DNA from: Mycobacterium nebraskense
GTDB lineage: Bacteria; Actinomycetota; Actinomycetes; Mycobacteriales; Mycobacteriaceae
Assembly: GCF_002102255.1 (NCBI RefSeq)
Contig: NZ_LQPH01000057.1
Location: forward strand, 1 to 64,000
DNA length: 64,000 nt
Direction: 5' to 3'
Part shown: one piece after another, positions 42,656 to 52,700 of the stretch
How positions within the stretch are numbered: the stretch's first letter is position 1
Layout: the number at the start of each line of letters is the position of its first letter
Translations under genes and position numbers: made by a program
The notes under the pieces: model-generated
What the model saw: the letters and a program-made list of their open reading frames with translations, nothing else
Told to the model about the DNA's origin: nothing
The model's database searches: none

Positions 42656-43180
42656 TTAACGCAACACCTTGGCCAGCGTGCGCAGGTTGCGGGTCGTCGT
42701 CGAGGACTTGTAGCGCGGCTTGCCCATCGTCTTGCCGATCGCGCTGTCCAGGGTGGCGCCCTTGGGCACCTGCCAATAGATGACGCCCGCGCCGGGGGCG
42801 ATGCGCTCGTCCGGGCCGGCGCCCTCCCCCAGCGCGGCGAGTTCGTCGAGCGCCGCGTTGTCGGCGACGAACGTGACGTAGGACTGGTAGCCGTCGACCT
42901 CGGGCTCGAACGGGTAGGCGGCGACAATGGCCCGCACCGTTGCGAGGTCATAAACCAGCACCCAGGCGTCGTAGCCGAACCTCTCGCGCAACGTGGCTTC
43001 GGCCTTCTTGCGCACCGCCGCCGCGCCGGCGGATGACTCCAGCACGACGTTGCCGCTGGCCAGGATGGTGCGCACGTTGGTGAATCCCGCGTCGGTCAAT
43101 GCGCGCGCCACCTCGGCCATTTTGAGGTTGACGCCGCCGACGTTGACGCCGCGCAGGAACGCCGCGTACGTGGTCACCAT
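42656..43180 (-). CDS. DUF1697 family protein
   Basis: A 174-residue DUF1697 protein, function unknown. It has the family opening YAAFLRGVNVGGVNLKMAEV and RTILASGNVVLESSAG. The C-terminus GKPRYKSSTTTRNLRTLAKV is strongly conserved in the family. Complete and of usual length. It is convergent with the GntR gene. I do not recall a DUF1697 gene at this site in H37Rv, where an O-methyltransferase gene (Rv1153c) lies. Confidence 0.9.
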   Translation of the reverse strand: MVTTYAAFLRGVNVGGVNLKMAEVARALTDAGFTNVRTILASGNVVLESSAGAAAVRKKAEATLRERFGYDAWVLVYDLATVRAIVAAYPFEPEVDGYQSYVTFVADNAALDELAALGEGAGPDERIAPGAGVIYWQVPKGATLDSAIGKTMGKPRYKSSTTTRNLRTLAKVLR

Positions 43181-43244
43181 CCGATTCCACCAGGCCGGCC
43201 CGTGAAGACGCGAACCGGGACCGGTTGCCGGACGCGCGACGTAG

Positions 43245-43697
<453 letters not shown>

Positions 43698-43734
43698 GCG
43701 CCCAATTGCGGCGATCCCGGGCTAGGCTGCCCGT

Positions 43735-43923
43735 ATGGCTGAATCGAAGTCTTCGGAGGCACCGGAATCGGACGACGACACCAAGCGCAAGTTCCGGGAA
43801 GCCCTCGACCGCAAGATGGCCAAGTCGTCGGGCGGGTCCGACCACAAGAACTCCGGCGGCAAGCAGCCCCGGGCGCACGGCCCGCTGGAGAACCGCCGCG
43901 AATTCCGCCGCAAGAGCGGCTGA
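43735..43923 (+). CDS. DUF5302 small basic/acidic protein
   Basis: A 62-residue hydrophilic, probably disordered protein, counterpart of Rv1155A. It starts MAESKSSEAPESDDDTKRKF and continues with a Lys/Gly-rich part ending ENRREFRRKSG. There are no hydrophobic segments. TAGGCT (43723-43728) ends 6 nt before the ATG, as in the gene upstream. Function unknown. Confidence 0.85.
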   Translation: MAESKSSEAPESDDDTKRKFREALDRKMAKSSGGSDHKNSGGKQPRAHGPLENRREFRRKSG

Positions 43924-43969
43924 CCGGCCGCCACTCATTGTGCGCCAACGACTTTCGGCGCGACCTCAC

Positions 43970-44500
43970 TCAGCCTTTGGGCGGTGTGAATAGGCCGATC
44001 GAAGGGTCGGCTTGGCCTGGTTTGCCGCGCAGGCTTCCCCGGGTGCTGGGATGCCCGAAGTTCACCTGGGATGGGTCGTTTTGGTATGCCCAGTCCGCCA
44101 CGATGGTGCGTTGACTGAACTTCCAGCGGGCGTCGTGTTTGCTGTACTTGTCCAGGTACCGGCCGCCGATGATGACGTCTAAGTCGTGTTCGGGACCCGC
44201 GAAGGTGTGAAACACCAGGCAGTAGATCTCCCCGCGGGCAGTATCGCCCTCGATCACGAAGTTGGTTGTGGTGATGTTGTGTTGGGAGACACGCACGTAC
44301 GGTTCCGCGGCCTGTAGTTGTGCGATGAACTGTTCGACGCCGCCCGTCGAGAACGAGCCGTGCGCGTCGGTCGCATCGGGGTGGTACAGGTTGCGCAGCG
44401 CTTCATAGTCGGCGCGGTCGACGGCCCGGCAATAAGCAGTGACGAGCGCGTGCAGTTCGTCGCGGGCCAGCATCAGTGCCAATCGGGCCTCATCCACCAC
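43970..44500 (-). CDS. SnoaL/NTF2-like protein
   Basis: A 176-residue NTF2-fold protein of the SnoaL-like group, related in form to the one at 12.7-13.2 kb: ARDELHALVTAYCRAVDRAD, LRNLYHPDATDAHGSF and GGRYLDKYSKHDARWKFSQR. The first GTG (44500) is supported by TATCGT (44512-44507, minus strand) exactly 6 nt upstream. Codon usage is a little less GC-extreme than in the neighbours. It lies between DUF5302 and the DNA-repair gene and I do not recall it at this place in H37Rv. Activity unknown. Confidence 0.82.
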   Translation of the reverse strand: MVDEARLALMLARDELHALVTAYCRAVDRADYEALRNLYHPDATDAHGSFSTGGVEQFIAQLQAAEPYVRVSQHNITTTNFVIEGDTARGEIYCLVFHTFAGPEHDLDVIIGGRYLDKYSKHDARWKFSQRTIVADWAYQNDPSQVNFGHPSTRGSLRGKPGQADPSIGLFTPPKG

Positions 44501-44610
44501 CAGGTCACGATAACGCGGTGGTTATGTGCTGGTCGTCGCCGTTGTCCAGGTGAGTAGTCTGTCGAACACATGGGTCGTCGGTCGTAGGGTGTTCAGCGGA
44601 AGGAAGGTCG

Positions 44611-45189
44611 TTGACGGTGAAACTTTGGCTCGCTCAAGATCCTGAGGCCGACGCGCTGCTGGACGAGAATCCGTTGGCCCTGCTCATCGGGATGGTTCTT
44701 GATCAGCAGGTGCCCTTCGAGACGGCCTTCGCGGGACCGAAGAAGATCGCGGACCGGATGGGCAGCTTCGGTGCCCATGAAATCGCCGAGTACGACCCCG
44801 ACAAGTTCGCCGCGCTGTGTTCGGAAAGGCCTGCGATACACCGGTTTCCGGGATCGATGGCCAAACGTATCCAGACCCTGGCTCAGATCATCGTGGACCG
44901 TTACGACGGCGATGCCGCCGGCTTGTGGAAGGACGGGGATCCCGACGGCGCGGAGCTGCTGCGGCGCATCAAGGGGCTACCCGGTTTCGGCGAGGTCAAG
45001 GCGCAGATCTTCCTGGCGCTGCTGGGCAAGCAGTACGGCGTCACCGTCGAAGGCTGGCGCGCGGCGGCCGGGCAGTTCGGCAAGGCCGGCACGCACATCT
45101 CCGTCGCCGACATCGTCGACGCCCAATCGATGGGCGAAGTGCGTTCCTACAAGAAGCAGATGAAGGCAGCAGCCAAGGCGGCGAAGTAG
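44611..45189 (+). CDS. HhH-GPD-type base excision DNA repair protein
   Basis: A 192-residue helix-hairpin-helix glycosylase-fold protein, Rv1156 counterpart. The HhH-like segment is RRIKGLPGFGEVKAQIFLAL (about 117-136); the N-terminal helix LALLIGMVLDQQVPFETAFA is also conserved. The catalytic Asp of standard HhH-GPD glycosylases is not obvious at the end of the motif (GWRAAAGQFG instead), so catalysis may differ. TTG 44611 has AGGAAGG close upstream; GTG 44617 is an alternative. Confidence 0.88.
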   Translation: MTVKLWLAQDPEADALLDENPLALLIGMVLDQQVPFETAFAGPKKIADRMGSFGAHEIAEYDPDKFAALCSERPAIHRFPGSMAKRIQTLAQIIVDRYDGDAAGLWKDGDPDGAELLRRIKGLPGFGEVKAQIFLALLGKQYGVTVEGWRAAAGQFGKAGTHISVADIVDAQSMGEVRSYKKQMKAAAKAAK

Positions 45190-45218
45190 TTGCGTGAACA
45201 GAAGGGAAGGGCGGCAAC

Positions 45219-45365
45219 GTGAAGACACACCTGACGTGTCCGTGCGGGGAAGCCATCGTCGGCAAGGATGAGGACGAGCTGGTCGAGCTGACCCAGGCTC
45301 ACCTTGCCAGCGTTCATCCGGGCCTCGAGTACGACCGGGACGCGATCCTGTTCATGGCGTACTAG
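45219..45365 (+). CDS. DUF1059 family small protein
   Basis: A 48-residue protein with the DUF1059 pattern: MKTHLTCPCGEAIVGKDEDE, then AHLASVHPGLEYDRDAILFM. Cys7 and Cys9 with His27 and His31 could hold a metal ion. GTG start with a strong GAAGGGAAGGG eight bases upstream. It follows the DNA-repair gene by 29 bases and probably shares its transcript. Function unknown. Confidence 0.85.
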   Translation: MKTHLTCPCGEAIVGKDEDELVELTQAHLASVHPGLEYDRDAILFMAY

Positions 45366-45380
45366 CTGTCCGTCTGACGC

Positions 45381-45415
45381 GAGCGTGCGTGCCCCGGTGG
45401 GGGACACGCGCGCTC
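45381..45415. terminator. Convergent terminator hairpin
   Basis: GAGCGTGCGTGCCCC (45381-45395) pairs with GGGACACGCGCGCTC (45401-45415) with one wobble and one mismatch around a five-base loop. It lies between the convergent DUF1059 and Ala/Pro-rich protein genes. Confidence 0.7.
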
Positions 45416-45437
45416 AGGGCAGGGAACAGTGCTGGCC

Positions 45438-46568
45438 CTACGGCACCACCGTGGAGCCGATCGTGGGCATGAACTGGCACTGCTTTTCCTTGGTGGTGAC
45501 CTGCCCGAAAATGGTCGACATGATGCTGCCCGACCCGGTGTCGGCAATCGCGGTCAGCGTCGTCGGCCCGTCGGCATTGATATCGGTGCGCGGCTTGAGC
45601 GCGACCGTTCCCGACTTGCCCGTGGTCAGGTTCACCCACGTGACGTTCAACGGCAGCTTCTGCACCTCGGCGGGTCCGGGGGTGCCGACGGCGGTGAACA
45701 CGTAGGCGGTCTGCCCGGGGCCCGGTCCTGGCGTCGGGATCTTCGCCGGCCCCGCCACCGAGAGCGCGGTGGCGATCGCGGTGGTGCCGTCCGCCAGGCA
45801 ATTGGTGCCGATCGAGGGATACATGAAGTCCTGCGTGGGCGGAGCGTCAGGGCCGAAACCCGGAGCCGCCGCCGGTGCCGCGGCGGGCGCGGGAGCCGGT
45901 GCGGCGGCCGGTGCAGCTTCGGCGGGTGCGGGGGGCAGCGGTGCGGGCGCCGCTACGGGTGCGACGGTGCCGGGCGCCTGCGCCGAAGCGGGCGGCGCGG
46001 CCACCGAGGGGGTCGCAACCGGCGGAGCGGCGACCGGCCCGGGCCCGGCCGCGTGTGCCGGGTCGATGCCGGTCGGCAGGTGTGACTGCGCGTCCGGTGC
46101 GATGCCTGCCGCCGGCGGGGCGGCGACCGGTCCGGGCCCGGCCGCGTGTGCCGGGTCGATGCCGGTCGGCAGGTGTGACTGGGCGCCCGGTTCGACGCCC
46201 GCCGCCGGCACGTGTGGCACCGGGCCGTCCGGGAGGGCAACCCCGGGCTCGGCGGCCGGCGAGCCCGGCTGGGCCAGGAACTGATTCACCGACGTGGCCA
46301 CGTTGCGGGACTCAGTGGGCGCGTTCTGGTTGTGGCTGAAAGCCTGCGCTGCGGCCATGAGTAGCTGTGTCGCCTGCCCGGGATCGGTGGCCGCCTGCTG
46401 GATGATCGGGCTCAGCTGCGACAACGCCGGCAGGCCCGGGAGTTCTTGAGTCGAGTTCGGTTGCGGTGTCGCCGGATCGGCTGCCGCGCTCGGGCAGAAC
46501 CCGAACGCGGCAGCCGATGCCGTGACGACAGCGGCCAATCCTTTGGACAGATTCCAAGTGGTTGCCAC
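45438..46568 (-). CDS. Secreted Ala/Pro-rich protein (Rv1157c-type)
   Basis: A 376-residue exported protein. Signal peptide: LSKGLAAVVTASAAAFGF ending with PSAAADP. The middle (about 95-240) is a Pro/Ala/Gly-rich linker that contains two copies of a 31-residue unit with QSHLPTGIDPAHAAGPGP. The C-terminal 120 residues form a folded domain beginning near PPTQDFMYPSIGTNCLADG, with a Cys pair (TNCLAD, KQCQFM). The GTG start at 46568 is selected because GGAGGA lies seven bases upstream, inside the longer frame. It is next to a second secreted Ala/Pro-rich gene on the same strand. Cell-envelope location is likely; function unknown. Confidence 0.9.
   Translation of the reverse strand: MATTWNLSKGLAAVVTASAAAFGFCPSAAADPATPQPNSTQELPGLPALSQLSPIIQQAATDPGQATQLLMAAAQAFSHNQNAPTESRNVATSVNQFLAQPGSPAAEPGVALPDGPVPHVPAAGVEPGAQSHLPTGIDPAHAAGPGPVAAPPAAGIAPDAQSHLPTGIDPAHAAGPGPVAAPPVATPSVAAPPASAQAPGTVAPVAAPAPLPPAPAEAAPAAAPAPAPAAAPAAAPGFGPDAPPTQDFMYPSIGTNCLADGTTAIATALSVAGPAKIPTPGPGPGQTAYVFTAVGTPGPAEVQKLPLNVTWVNLTTGKSGTVALKPRTDINADGPTTLTAIADTGSGSIMSTIFGQVTTKEKQCQFMPTIGSTVVP
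46021..46181 (-). repeat. 93-bp tandem repeat inside the Ala/Pro-rich gene
   Basis: Two nearly identical 68-base segments (46021-46088 and 46114-46181) are spaced 93 bases apart, an exact 31-codon period, and encode the repeated HLPTGIDPAHAAGPGPVAAP unit. Such in-frame repeats can vary in number between strains. Confidence 0.8.
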
Positions 46569-46618
46569 GGTGTGTCCTCCGGTCATTGGGGGGTTGGCGT
46601 TGCTGTCTGGCTAACTAC

Positions 46619-47281
46619 TCAGGGCAGGGCGGCGAGCAGCGGCGCGACCGGGTTGGCCCCGGTTGCCGGTGCGGCCGGTGCGGCCGGAGCGGCCGGGGCC
46701 CCGGCCAGCGCCGGCAGGTCCTGCGGGAGGGTCATCTGCGCGGGCATGTTGACCGGCAGGTTGGGCAGGAACGCCGGCATGTCGACCTTCGCCTGCGGAA
46801 TCTGCGGGGTCGGCGGCGTGGCGGGGGCGGTCGGCGTCGACAGCCCCGGGATGGCCGGCAGTCCGGGAATGGACGACGTGGCCGGGGCGGCGGGCGCCGC
46901 GGGTGCCGGCTGCGTCAGGCCCGGGATCAGGCCCTGCAGGCCCTGCGTGGTCGCCGGGGCGGAAGGCGTCGGCGCCTGGGCCAGCCCGGGAATCGAGGGG
47001 ATTGCCGCGGAAGTCGCCGGTGACGTTGCGGCGGCCGACGGAACTCCTGGGAAGGTGATGCCGGGAGAGGCCGGCGCGGCCGGCGGGGTCGCGCCGAGGG
47101 CGGTAGCGAGGTTCTGCAGGATTTGCGGCGCGTTGGCCGCCGAAGCGATCAGCTGCTGCGGAATGTTCGGAACGGCCGGAGCCGGCACGGGGTCGGCGTG
47201 GGCGATACCGCCCGTGAGTAGGGCTGCGGACGAACCGACGACGACGGCCGCGGCACGCATGTAAGTCCAGATGGTTGGCAT
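46619..47281 (-). CDS. Secreted Ala/Pro-rich protein (Rv1158c-type)
   Basis: A 220-residue exported protein with signal peptide MPTIWTYMRAAAVVVGSSAA and cleavage near GIAHADP. The mature chain is Ala/Pro-rich with recurring short units such as PSIPGLAQAP, LIPGLTQPAP, SIPGLPAIPGL and NLPVNMPAQM. No cysteine and no transmembrane span beyond the signal peptide. It is probably a surface or envelope structural protein. It lies just downstream of an intergenic region shared with the divergent pimE gene and upstream of the other Ala/Pro-rich gene (50 bases). Confidence 0.88.
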   Translation of the reverse strand: MPTIWTYMRAAAVVVGSSAALLTGGIAHADPVPAPAVPNIPQQLIASAANAPQILQNLATALGATPPAAPASPGITFPGVPSAAATSPATSAAIPSIPGLAQAPTPSAPATTQGLQGLIPGLTQPAPAAPAAPATSSIPGLPAIPGLSTPTAPATPPTPQIPQAKVDMPAFLPNLPVNMPAQMTLPQDLPALAGAPAAPAAPAAPATGANPVAPLLAALP

Positions 47282-47430
47282 GACTCTCCCTGGTTGTGGA
47301 AAACGGGTCCGCCGCCGAAGTTACGTTGATACTGATGGGACTCAAGTGACACGTGTGGCATTTACTTGATCGTTATTGATACGAGTGCCGTCGGTGACCG
47401 AACGCCCGGCGACCGCGTCCGCAGGCGGTC

Positions 47431-48696
47431 GTGAGGTCCGCCGTGCCGCTTCGGCCTACCTCGATCGCTAAAGTCGTGCTGATAGACACCACCTCGGCCG
47501 CGCCAACCGCACCCCCGCGCCGGCGGTTCGCGAGCCTGCTTCGGGCGGCGGCACCCGCGTTGCTGGTCGCCAGCGTCGCCGCGCGGCTCGCCTGGACATA
47601 TCTGTCGCCCCACGGCGCGAACTTCGTCGACCTGCACGTCTACCTGGGCGGTGCCGCCGCTATCGACCACCCCGGCACGCTGTACAGCTACGTCTACGCC
47701 GATCAGACGCCGGACTTCCCGCTGCCGTTCACCTATCCGCCCTTCGCGGCGGTCGTCTTCTACCCGCTGAGCCTGCTGCCGTTCGGCCTGGTCGCCTTCG
47801 CGTGGCAGATCGCGGCGATGGCCGCGCTGTACGGGGCGATCCGGATCAGTCAGCGCTTGATCGGCGTTGCGCCCGGCGCGCACGGCCGCCGCCTGGCGAT
47901 GGGGTGGACGGCGATCACGATCTGGATCGAGCCGCTGCGCAGCACATTCGACTATGGACAGGTCAACGTGTTGCTGCTGCTCGGGGTGCTGTGGGCGGTC
48001 TTGACGACACGGTGGTGGCTGTCGGGCCTGCTGGTCGGCGTGGCGGCCGGAATCAAGCTGACGCCCGCGATAGCCGGTGTCTATCTGGTCGGTGTGCGGC
48101 GATGGGCCGCGGCGGCCTTCTCCGTCGTCGTCTTCCTTGCCACCATCGCTGTGTCGGCTTTGGTGGTCGGGGATCAGACCCGCTACTACTTCACGAAGCT
48201 GCTGGGCGACGCGCACCGAGTGGGGCCCATCGCCACGTCGATCAATCAATCCTGGCGCGGCGGCATCTCCCGGATCCTGGGCCACGACGCCGGCTTCGGC
48301 CCGCCGGTCCTGATCGCCATCGGCGCCACCGCGGTGCTGGCCGTCCTGGCCTGGCGGGCGCTGGACCCTTCCGATCGGCTCGGCAAGTTGCTGGTGGTCG
48401 AGTTGTTCGGGCTGCTGCTGTCACCCATTTCGTGGACCCACCACTGGGTGTGGCTGGTGCCGCTGATGGTCTGGGCGATTCACGGGCCGATGCGCGAGCG
48501 GCGCGGCGCGCGGATTGTCGGCTGGGGCTGGCTGGCGCTCACCATCATCGGCTTGCCGTGGCTGCTGCTCTTCGCTCAGCCGACCATCTGGCAGATCAGC
48601 CGGCCCTGGTATCTGGCCTGGGCCGGCCTGGTCTACATCGTGGCGGCCGTGGCGACTTTGGTCTGGATCGCCGCCACCGGCCGGTCGAAGGACTAG
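47431..48696 (+). CDS. pimE: Polyprenol-phosphate-mannose-dependent mannosyltransferase PimE
   Basis: A 421-residue GT-C glycosyltransferase of the plasma membrane that adds the fifth, alpha-1,2-linked mannose to phosphatidylinositol mannosides, using polyprenyl-phosphate mannose. The catalytic Asp lies in the first extracellular loop, [15 protein letters not shown]. About ten hydrophobic spans follow, for example [20 protein letters not shown] and [14 protein letters not shown]. The GTG at 47431 is chosen because VRSA... aligns with the H37Rv protein; GTG 47443 and 47476 are shorter options. The stop overlaps the convergent pterin dehydratase stop (CTAG). Confidence 0.93.
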   Translation: MRSAVPLRPTSIAKVVLIDTTSAAPTAPPRRRFASLLRAAAPALLVASVAARLAWTYLSPHGANFVDLHVYLGGAAAIDHPGTLYSYVYADQTPDFPLPFTYPPFAAVVFYPLSLLPFGLVAFAWQIAAMAALYGAIRISQRLIGVAPGAHGRRLAMGWTAITIWIEPLRSTFDYGQVNVLLLLGVLWAVLTTRWWLSGLLVGVAAGIKLTPAIAGVYLVGVRRWAAAAFSVVVFLATIAVSALVVGDQTRYYFTKLLGDAHRVGPIATSINQSWRGGISRILGHDAGFGPPVLIAIGATAVLAVLAWRALDPSDRLGKLLVVELFGLLLSPISWTHHWVWLVPLMVWAIHGPMRERRGARIVGWGWLALTIIGLPWLLLFAQPTIWQISRPWYLAWAGLVYIVAAVATLVWIAATGRSKD

Positions 48697-48977
48697 CTCC
48701 CGACGATCTCGTCGATGTCGTGCGCCATGGACACGTCATTCTTGGTGATACCACCTTCGGAATGCGTAACCAGAGCGAAAGTCACTGTCCGCCAACGAAT
48801 ATCGATATCCGGGTGATGATCCTTGCTCTCCGCGTGCTCGGCCACCCGGCGCACCGCGTCGATGCCGGCGAGAAAACTCGGAAACTTGATCGACCGGCGC
48901 AGCGCACCGGCGACACGCTCCCATCCGTTGAGATCGGGCAGTGCGGCGTCCACCTGCTCATCCGTTAACACAGCCAT
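48693..48977 (-). CDS. Pterin-4a-carbinolamine dehydratase
   Basis: A 94-residue 4a-hydroxytetrahydrobiopterin dehydratase, which dehydrates the carbinolamine formed in pterin-dependent hydroxylations. The active-site motif [16 protein letters not shown], followed by a Trp/His region [11 protein letters not shown], matches the family pattern. The length is normal. TACGGT (48989-48984, minus strand) ends 6 nt before the ATG, so the transcript is likely leaderless and its promoter abuts that of mutT2. No pterin-dependent hydroxylase is nearby. Confidence 0.93.
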   Translation of the reverse strand: MAVLTDEQVDAALPDLNGWERVAGALRRSIKFPSFLAGIDAVRRVAEHAESKDHHPDIDIRWRTVTFALVTHSEGGITKNDVSMAHDIDEIVGS

Positions 48978-48983
48978 GTTCCG

Positions 48984-48995
48984 ACCGTATACCGT
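48984..48995. promoter_or_regulatory. Back-to-back -10 elements (pterin dehydratase / mutT2)
   Basis: ACCGTATACCGT holds TACGGT on the minus strand (48989-48984) and TACCGT on the plus strand (48990-48995), with no base between them. Each ends exactly 6 nt before the ATG of its gene. Only 24 bases separate the two start codons, so the whole divergent promoter is compressed into coding-adjacent sequence. Confidence 0.6.
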
Positions 48996-49001
48996 CTGGC
49001 A

Positions 49002-49406
49002 ATGCCGACCCAGATCGTCGTCGCCGGCGCGGTCATCCGCCGCGCCACGGTCCTGGTGGCGCAGCGCGTCCGCCCGCCCGAGTTGGCCGGCCGCTGGGAG
49101 CTGCCCGGCGGCAAGGTCGCGCCGGGTGAAACCGAGCGGGACGCGCTGGCGCGCGAGTTGGCCGAGGAGCTGGGCCTGATGGTCGGCGACGTCGCGGTGG
49201 GCGATCGCTTGGGCGGCGACATCGCGCTGGACGGAATGACGTTGCGGGCGTACCGCGTGCAACTACTCGGTGGTGAACCGCATGCGCGGGACCACCGGGC
49301 GGTGCGGTGGGTGACGGCCGCCGAGTTGCCCGATGTCGACTGGGTGCCCGCCGACCGCGGCTGGGTCGCTGACCTGGTGCGGACGCTGGCCGGCTCGGCC
49401 TCATAA
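49002..49406 (+). CDS. mutT2: Nudix hydrolase MutT2
   Basis: A 134-residue Nudix pyrophosphohydrolase that cleans the nucleotide pool (8-oxo-dGTP and, for M. tuberculosis MutT2, 5-methyl-CTP or dCTP). The Nudix box is complete: [20 protein letters not shown] followed by ELG. Length and context (between pimE and narG) agree with Rv1160. Leaderless start signal TACCGT 6 nt before the ATG. Confidence 0.95.
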   Translation: MPTQIVVAGAVIRRATVLVAQRVRPPELAGRWELPGGKVAPGETERDALARELAEELGLMVGDVAVGDRLGGDIALDGMTLRAYRVQLLGGEPHARDHRAVRWVTAAELPDVDWVPADRGWVADLVRTLAGSAS

Positions 49407-49796
49407 CAAGTCCACAGCCTTCCCGCAGCCGACGTTCAGCGCCGTAGAAGGTCGCGAAGGTGAACTTGAGATATAACGCCAACGTGAACTTGTAGTAAAC
49501 GACTTGACCTAGAGGTGCGTGCCGGAAGCGATTATTCGTCTGGACGGCGTCCGCGCCGGGCGCCGCTAGGTCCGAAAACCGATGTTGACCAGAGGATTTT
49601 TCGTTAACAGGCCGCGCGCGGCGAAGGCGATGGGACCGTGTTCCGCGCCCCGTGGTGGTGCTCGATCGCTCCCGGCGCGCGGGCCGCCGACATCGATGGC
49701 GTTGCCGATCAGGGTTGGCGCGGGCGGATGAACCGATGGGGTCGAAGCAACGGCCCGGCTACGACGCGCGGCACCACGGAGTAGAAGGGGAACCTG
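49407..49796 (+). promoter_or_regulatory. narGHJI upstream region with direct repeats
   Basis: A 390-base gap before narG. GTGAACTTG occurs twice (49460-49468 and 49484-49492), 24 bp apart in the same orientation, flanking AT-rich GAGATATAACG. Such spaced direct repeats suggest a dimeric response regulator, but they do not match a DosR, GlnR or PhoP box I can name. An AT-rich run GATTTTTCGTTAAC lies near 49596-49609. No gene is convincing in the gap. The narG leader ends GAAGGGG before the TTG start. Confidence 0.4.
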
Positions 49797-52700
49797 TTGA
49801 CTGTCACACCACACGTTGGTGGAGCGCTCGAGGAGTTGTTGGAGCGCAGCGGGCGGTTCTTCACGCCCGGCGAGTTCTCGGCCGACCTGCGCACGGTGAC
49901 GCGTCGGGGCGGCCGCGAGGCCGACGTGTTCTATCGCGACAGGTGGAGCCACGACAAGGTGGTGCGCTCCACCCACGGCGTCAACTGCACCGGATCCTGC
50001 TCCTGGAAGATCTACGTCAAGGACGGGATCATCACCTGGGAGACACAGCAAACCGATTACCCCTCGGTTGGCCCGGACCGTCCGGAATACGAGCCGCGCG
50101 GATGCCCCCGCGGGGCATCGTTTTCCTGGTACAGCTACTCGCCCACCCGGGTGCGTTATCCGTACGCGCGGGGCGTGCTGGTCGAGATGTACCGGGAAGC
50201 CAAGGCGCGGCTCGGCGATCCCGTGCTGGCGTGGGCCGACATCCAGGCGGACCCCGAGCGCAGGCGCCGCTATCAACGCGCCCGCGGCAAGGGGGGATTG
50301 GTCCGGATCACCTGGGCCGAGGCCACCGAGCTGATCGCCGCCGCCCACGTGCACACCATCAAGACCTACGGCCCCGACCGGGTCGCCGGCTTTTCGCCCA
50401 TCCCGGCGATGTCCATGGTGTCCTACGCCGCCGGCTCGCGGTTCTTCGAGCTGATCGGCGCTCCCATGACGTCGTTCTACGACTGGTACGCCGATCTGCC
50501 GGTGGCCTCGCCGCAGGTGTTCGGCGATCAGACCGACGTGCCCGAATCCGGGGACTGGTGGGACGCAGCGTATTTGATGATGTGGGGCTCGAACGTGCCG
50601 ATCACCCGGACCCCCGACGCGCACTGGATGGCCGAGGCGCGCTACCGCGGCACCAAGGTGGTGACCGTCAGCCCCGACTACGCCGACAACACCAAGTTCG
50701 CCGATGAGTGGATGCCGTGCGCGGCCGGCACCGACGGGGCGCTGGCCATGGCGATGGGTCACGTCATCCTCTCGGAATGCTATGTGCAGAAGGAGGTTCC
50801 GTTCTTCGCCGACTTCGCGCGCCGTTACACCGACCTGCCGTTCCTGATCAAGCTGGAAGAGCGCGGTGAGATGCTGGTGCCGGGAAAGAACCTCACGGCG
50901 GCGGACCTGGGCGAGGCCATCAAGCACTCCGAGAACGCGGCGCTCAAGCCGGCGGTGTTGGACGCGGCCACCGACTCGGTGGTGATTCCCCACGGCTCAC
51001 TGGGATTCCGCTACGGCGAGGACGGCGTCGGGAAGTGGAACCTCGATCTCGGTGGCCTGACGCCGGCGCTCAGCGTGCGAAACGGGCACGGCGCCAACGG
51101 CGATCGCGACACCGCGCTGGTACACCTGGCCAGCTTCGACACGGTCAACGGCGAAGGCGCCACCGTGGCGCGCGGTGTCCCGGTGCGCCGTGTCGGCAAG
51201 CACCTGGTGTGCACCGTCTTCGACCTGATGCTCGCCCAGTACGGGGTGGCGCGGCCGGGACTGCCCGGCGAATGGCCCACCGGCTACGACGACCCGACCC
51301 AGCAGAACACCCCCGCCTGGCAAGAGGCGATCACCGGCGTGTCGGCCGCGCAGGCCATCCGCGTCGCCAAGGAATTCGCCCGCAGCGCAGAGGAATCCGG
51401 TGGCCGGTCCATGATCATCATGGGCAGCGGGATCTGTCAGTGGTTCCACGGTGACGTCATCTACCGGGCGGTGCTCGCGCTGTTGATGCTGACCGGATCG
51501 ATGGGGCGCAACGGCGGTGGCTGGGCCCACTACGTCGGCCAGGAAAAGGTGCGTCCGCTCACCGGGTTTCAGACGATGGCGATGGCCACGGACTGGGTGC
51601 GCCCGCCGCGGCAGGTGCCGGGTGCCTCCTACTGGTATGCGCACACCGACCAGTGGCGCTACGACGGCTATGGGGCCGACAAGTTGGCCAGCCCCCTGGG
51701 CCGCGGCCGATTCACGGGCAAGCACACGATGGATCTGCTGGCCTCGGCGACGGCGATGGGCTGGAGTCCGTTCTATCCCCAGTTCGACCGGTCGAGCTTG
51801 GACGTCGCCGACGAGGCGCGTGACGCCGGTCGCGAGGTCGCCGACTACGTCGCCGAGCAGCTTCGCGAGCGCAAACTGAAGCTCTCCGTCACCGATCCCG
51901 ACAACCCGGTCAACTGGCCACGGGTGCTTACGGTTTGGCGCGCCAACCTGATCGGATCGTCGGGCAAGGGCGGCGAATACTTCCTGCGCCATCTGTTGGG
52001 AACCGACGCCAATATCCAGGCCGAGCCACCGGTCGACGGGATACCGCCCGCCGACGTGGTATGCGAGGGGGACATCCCGGAGGGCAAGCTCGACCTGATG
52101 ATGTCGATCGATTTCCGGATGACCTCGACGACATTGGTGTCGGATGTCGTGCTGCCGGCGGCGACCTGGTACGAGAAGGCCGACATCTCCAGCACCGACA
52201 TGCACCCGTACGTGCACGCCTTCAGCGCCGCAACCGACCCGCCGTGGGAAACCCGTTCGGACTTCGACGCTTTCGGAGCCATCGCGCGTGCCTTCAGTGC
52301 CATGGCCAAGCGGCATCTGGGCACCCGCAACGATGTGGTGCTCACCGCGCTGGAGCACGACACGCCCGAGGCGATGGCGTATCCCGACGGAACCGAGGAC
52401 GACTGGCTGCGCACCGGCGCGACGCCGGTACCGGGGCGGACGATGGCCAGGCTGACCGTGGTGGAGCGCGACTACGGCGCCGTATACGACAAGTGGCAGA
52501 CCCTGGGTCCGCTAATCGAGACATTCGGGCTGACCACCAAGGGCGTGACGGTGCACCCCTTCCGGGAAGTCGAGGAACTGTCCGCCAAATTCGGTGTGAT
52601 GAATTCCGGTGTGGCAGAGGGTCGTCCGGCGATCACCACCGCCGAGCGGATGGCGGACGTGCTGCTGCTGTTGTCCGGGACGACCAACGGCCGGCTCGCC

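Noticed and set aside
43970..44500. Recent horizontal transfer of the SnoaL-like gene
   Set aside because: Only slightly lower GC; no mobile element or border repeats support transfer.
44541..44580. RecA-NDp/PafBC-type or LexA-type damage promoter before the HhH-GPD gene
   Set aside because: TTGTCC and TAGTCT are present, but the spacing is too short for the RecA-NDp consensus, and TCGAACACATGG is not a palindromic SOS box.
49460..49492. PhoB/RegX3-type box before narG
   Set aside because: GTTCAC-like half-sites (minus strand) are 24 bp apart rather than 11, so the match is not adequate.
49566..50993. Long minus-strand frame opposite narG and its leader
   Set aside because: Overlaps conserved NarG coding sequence and has shadow-frame composition.
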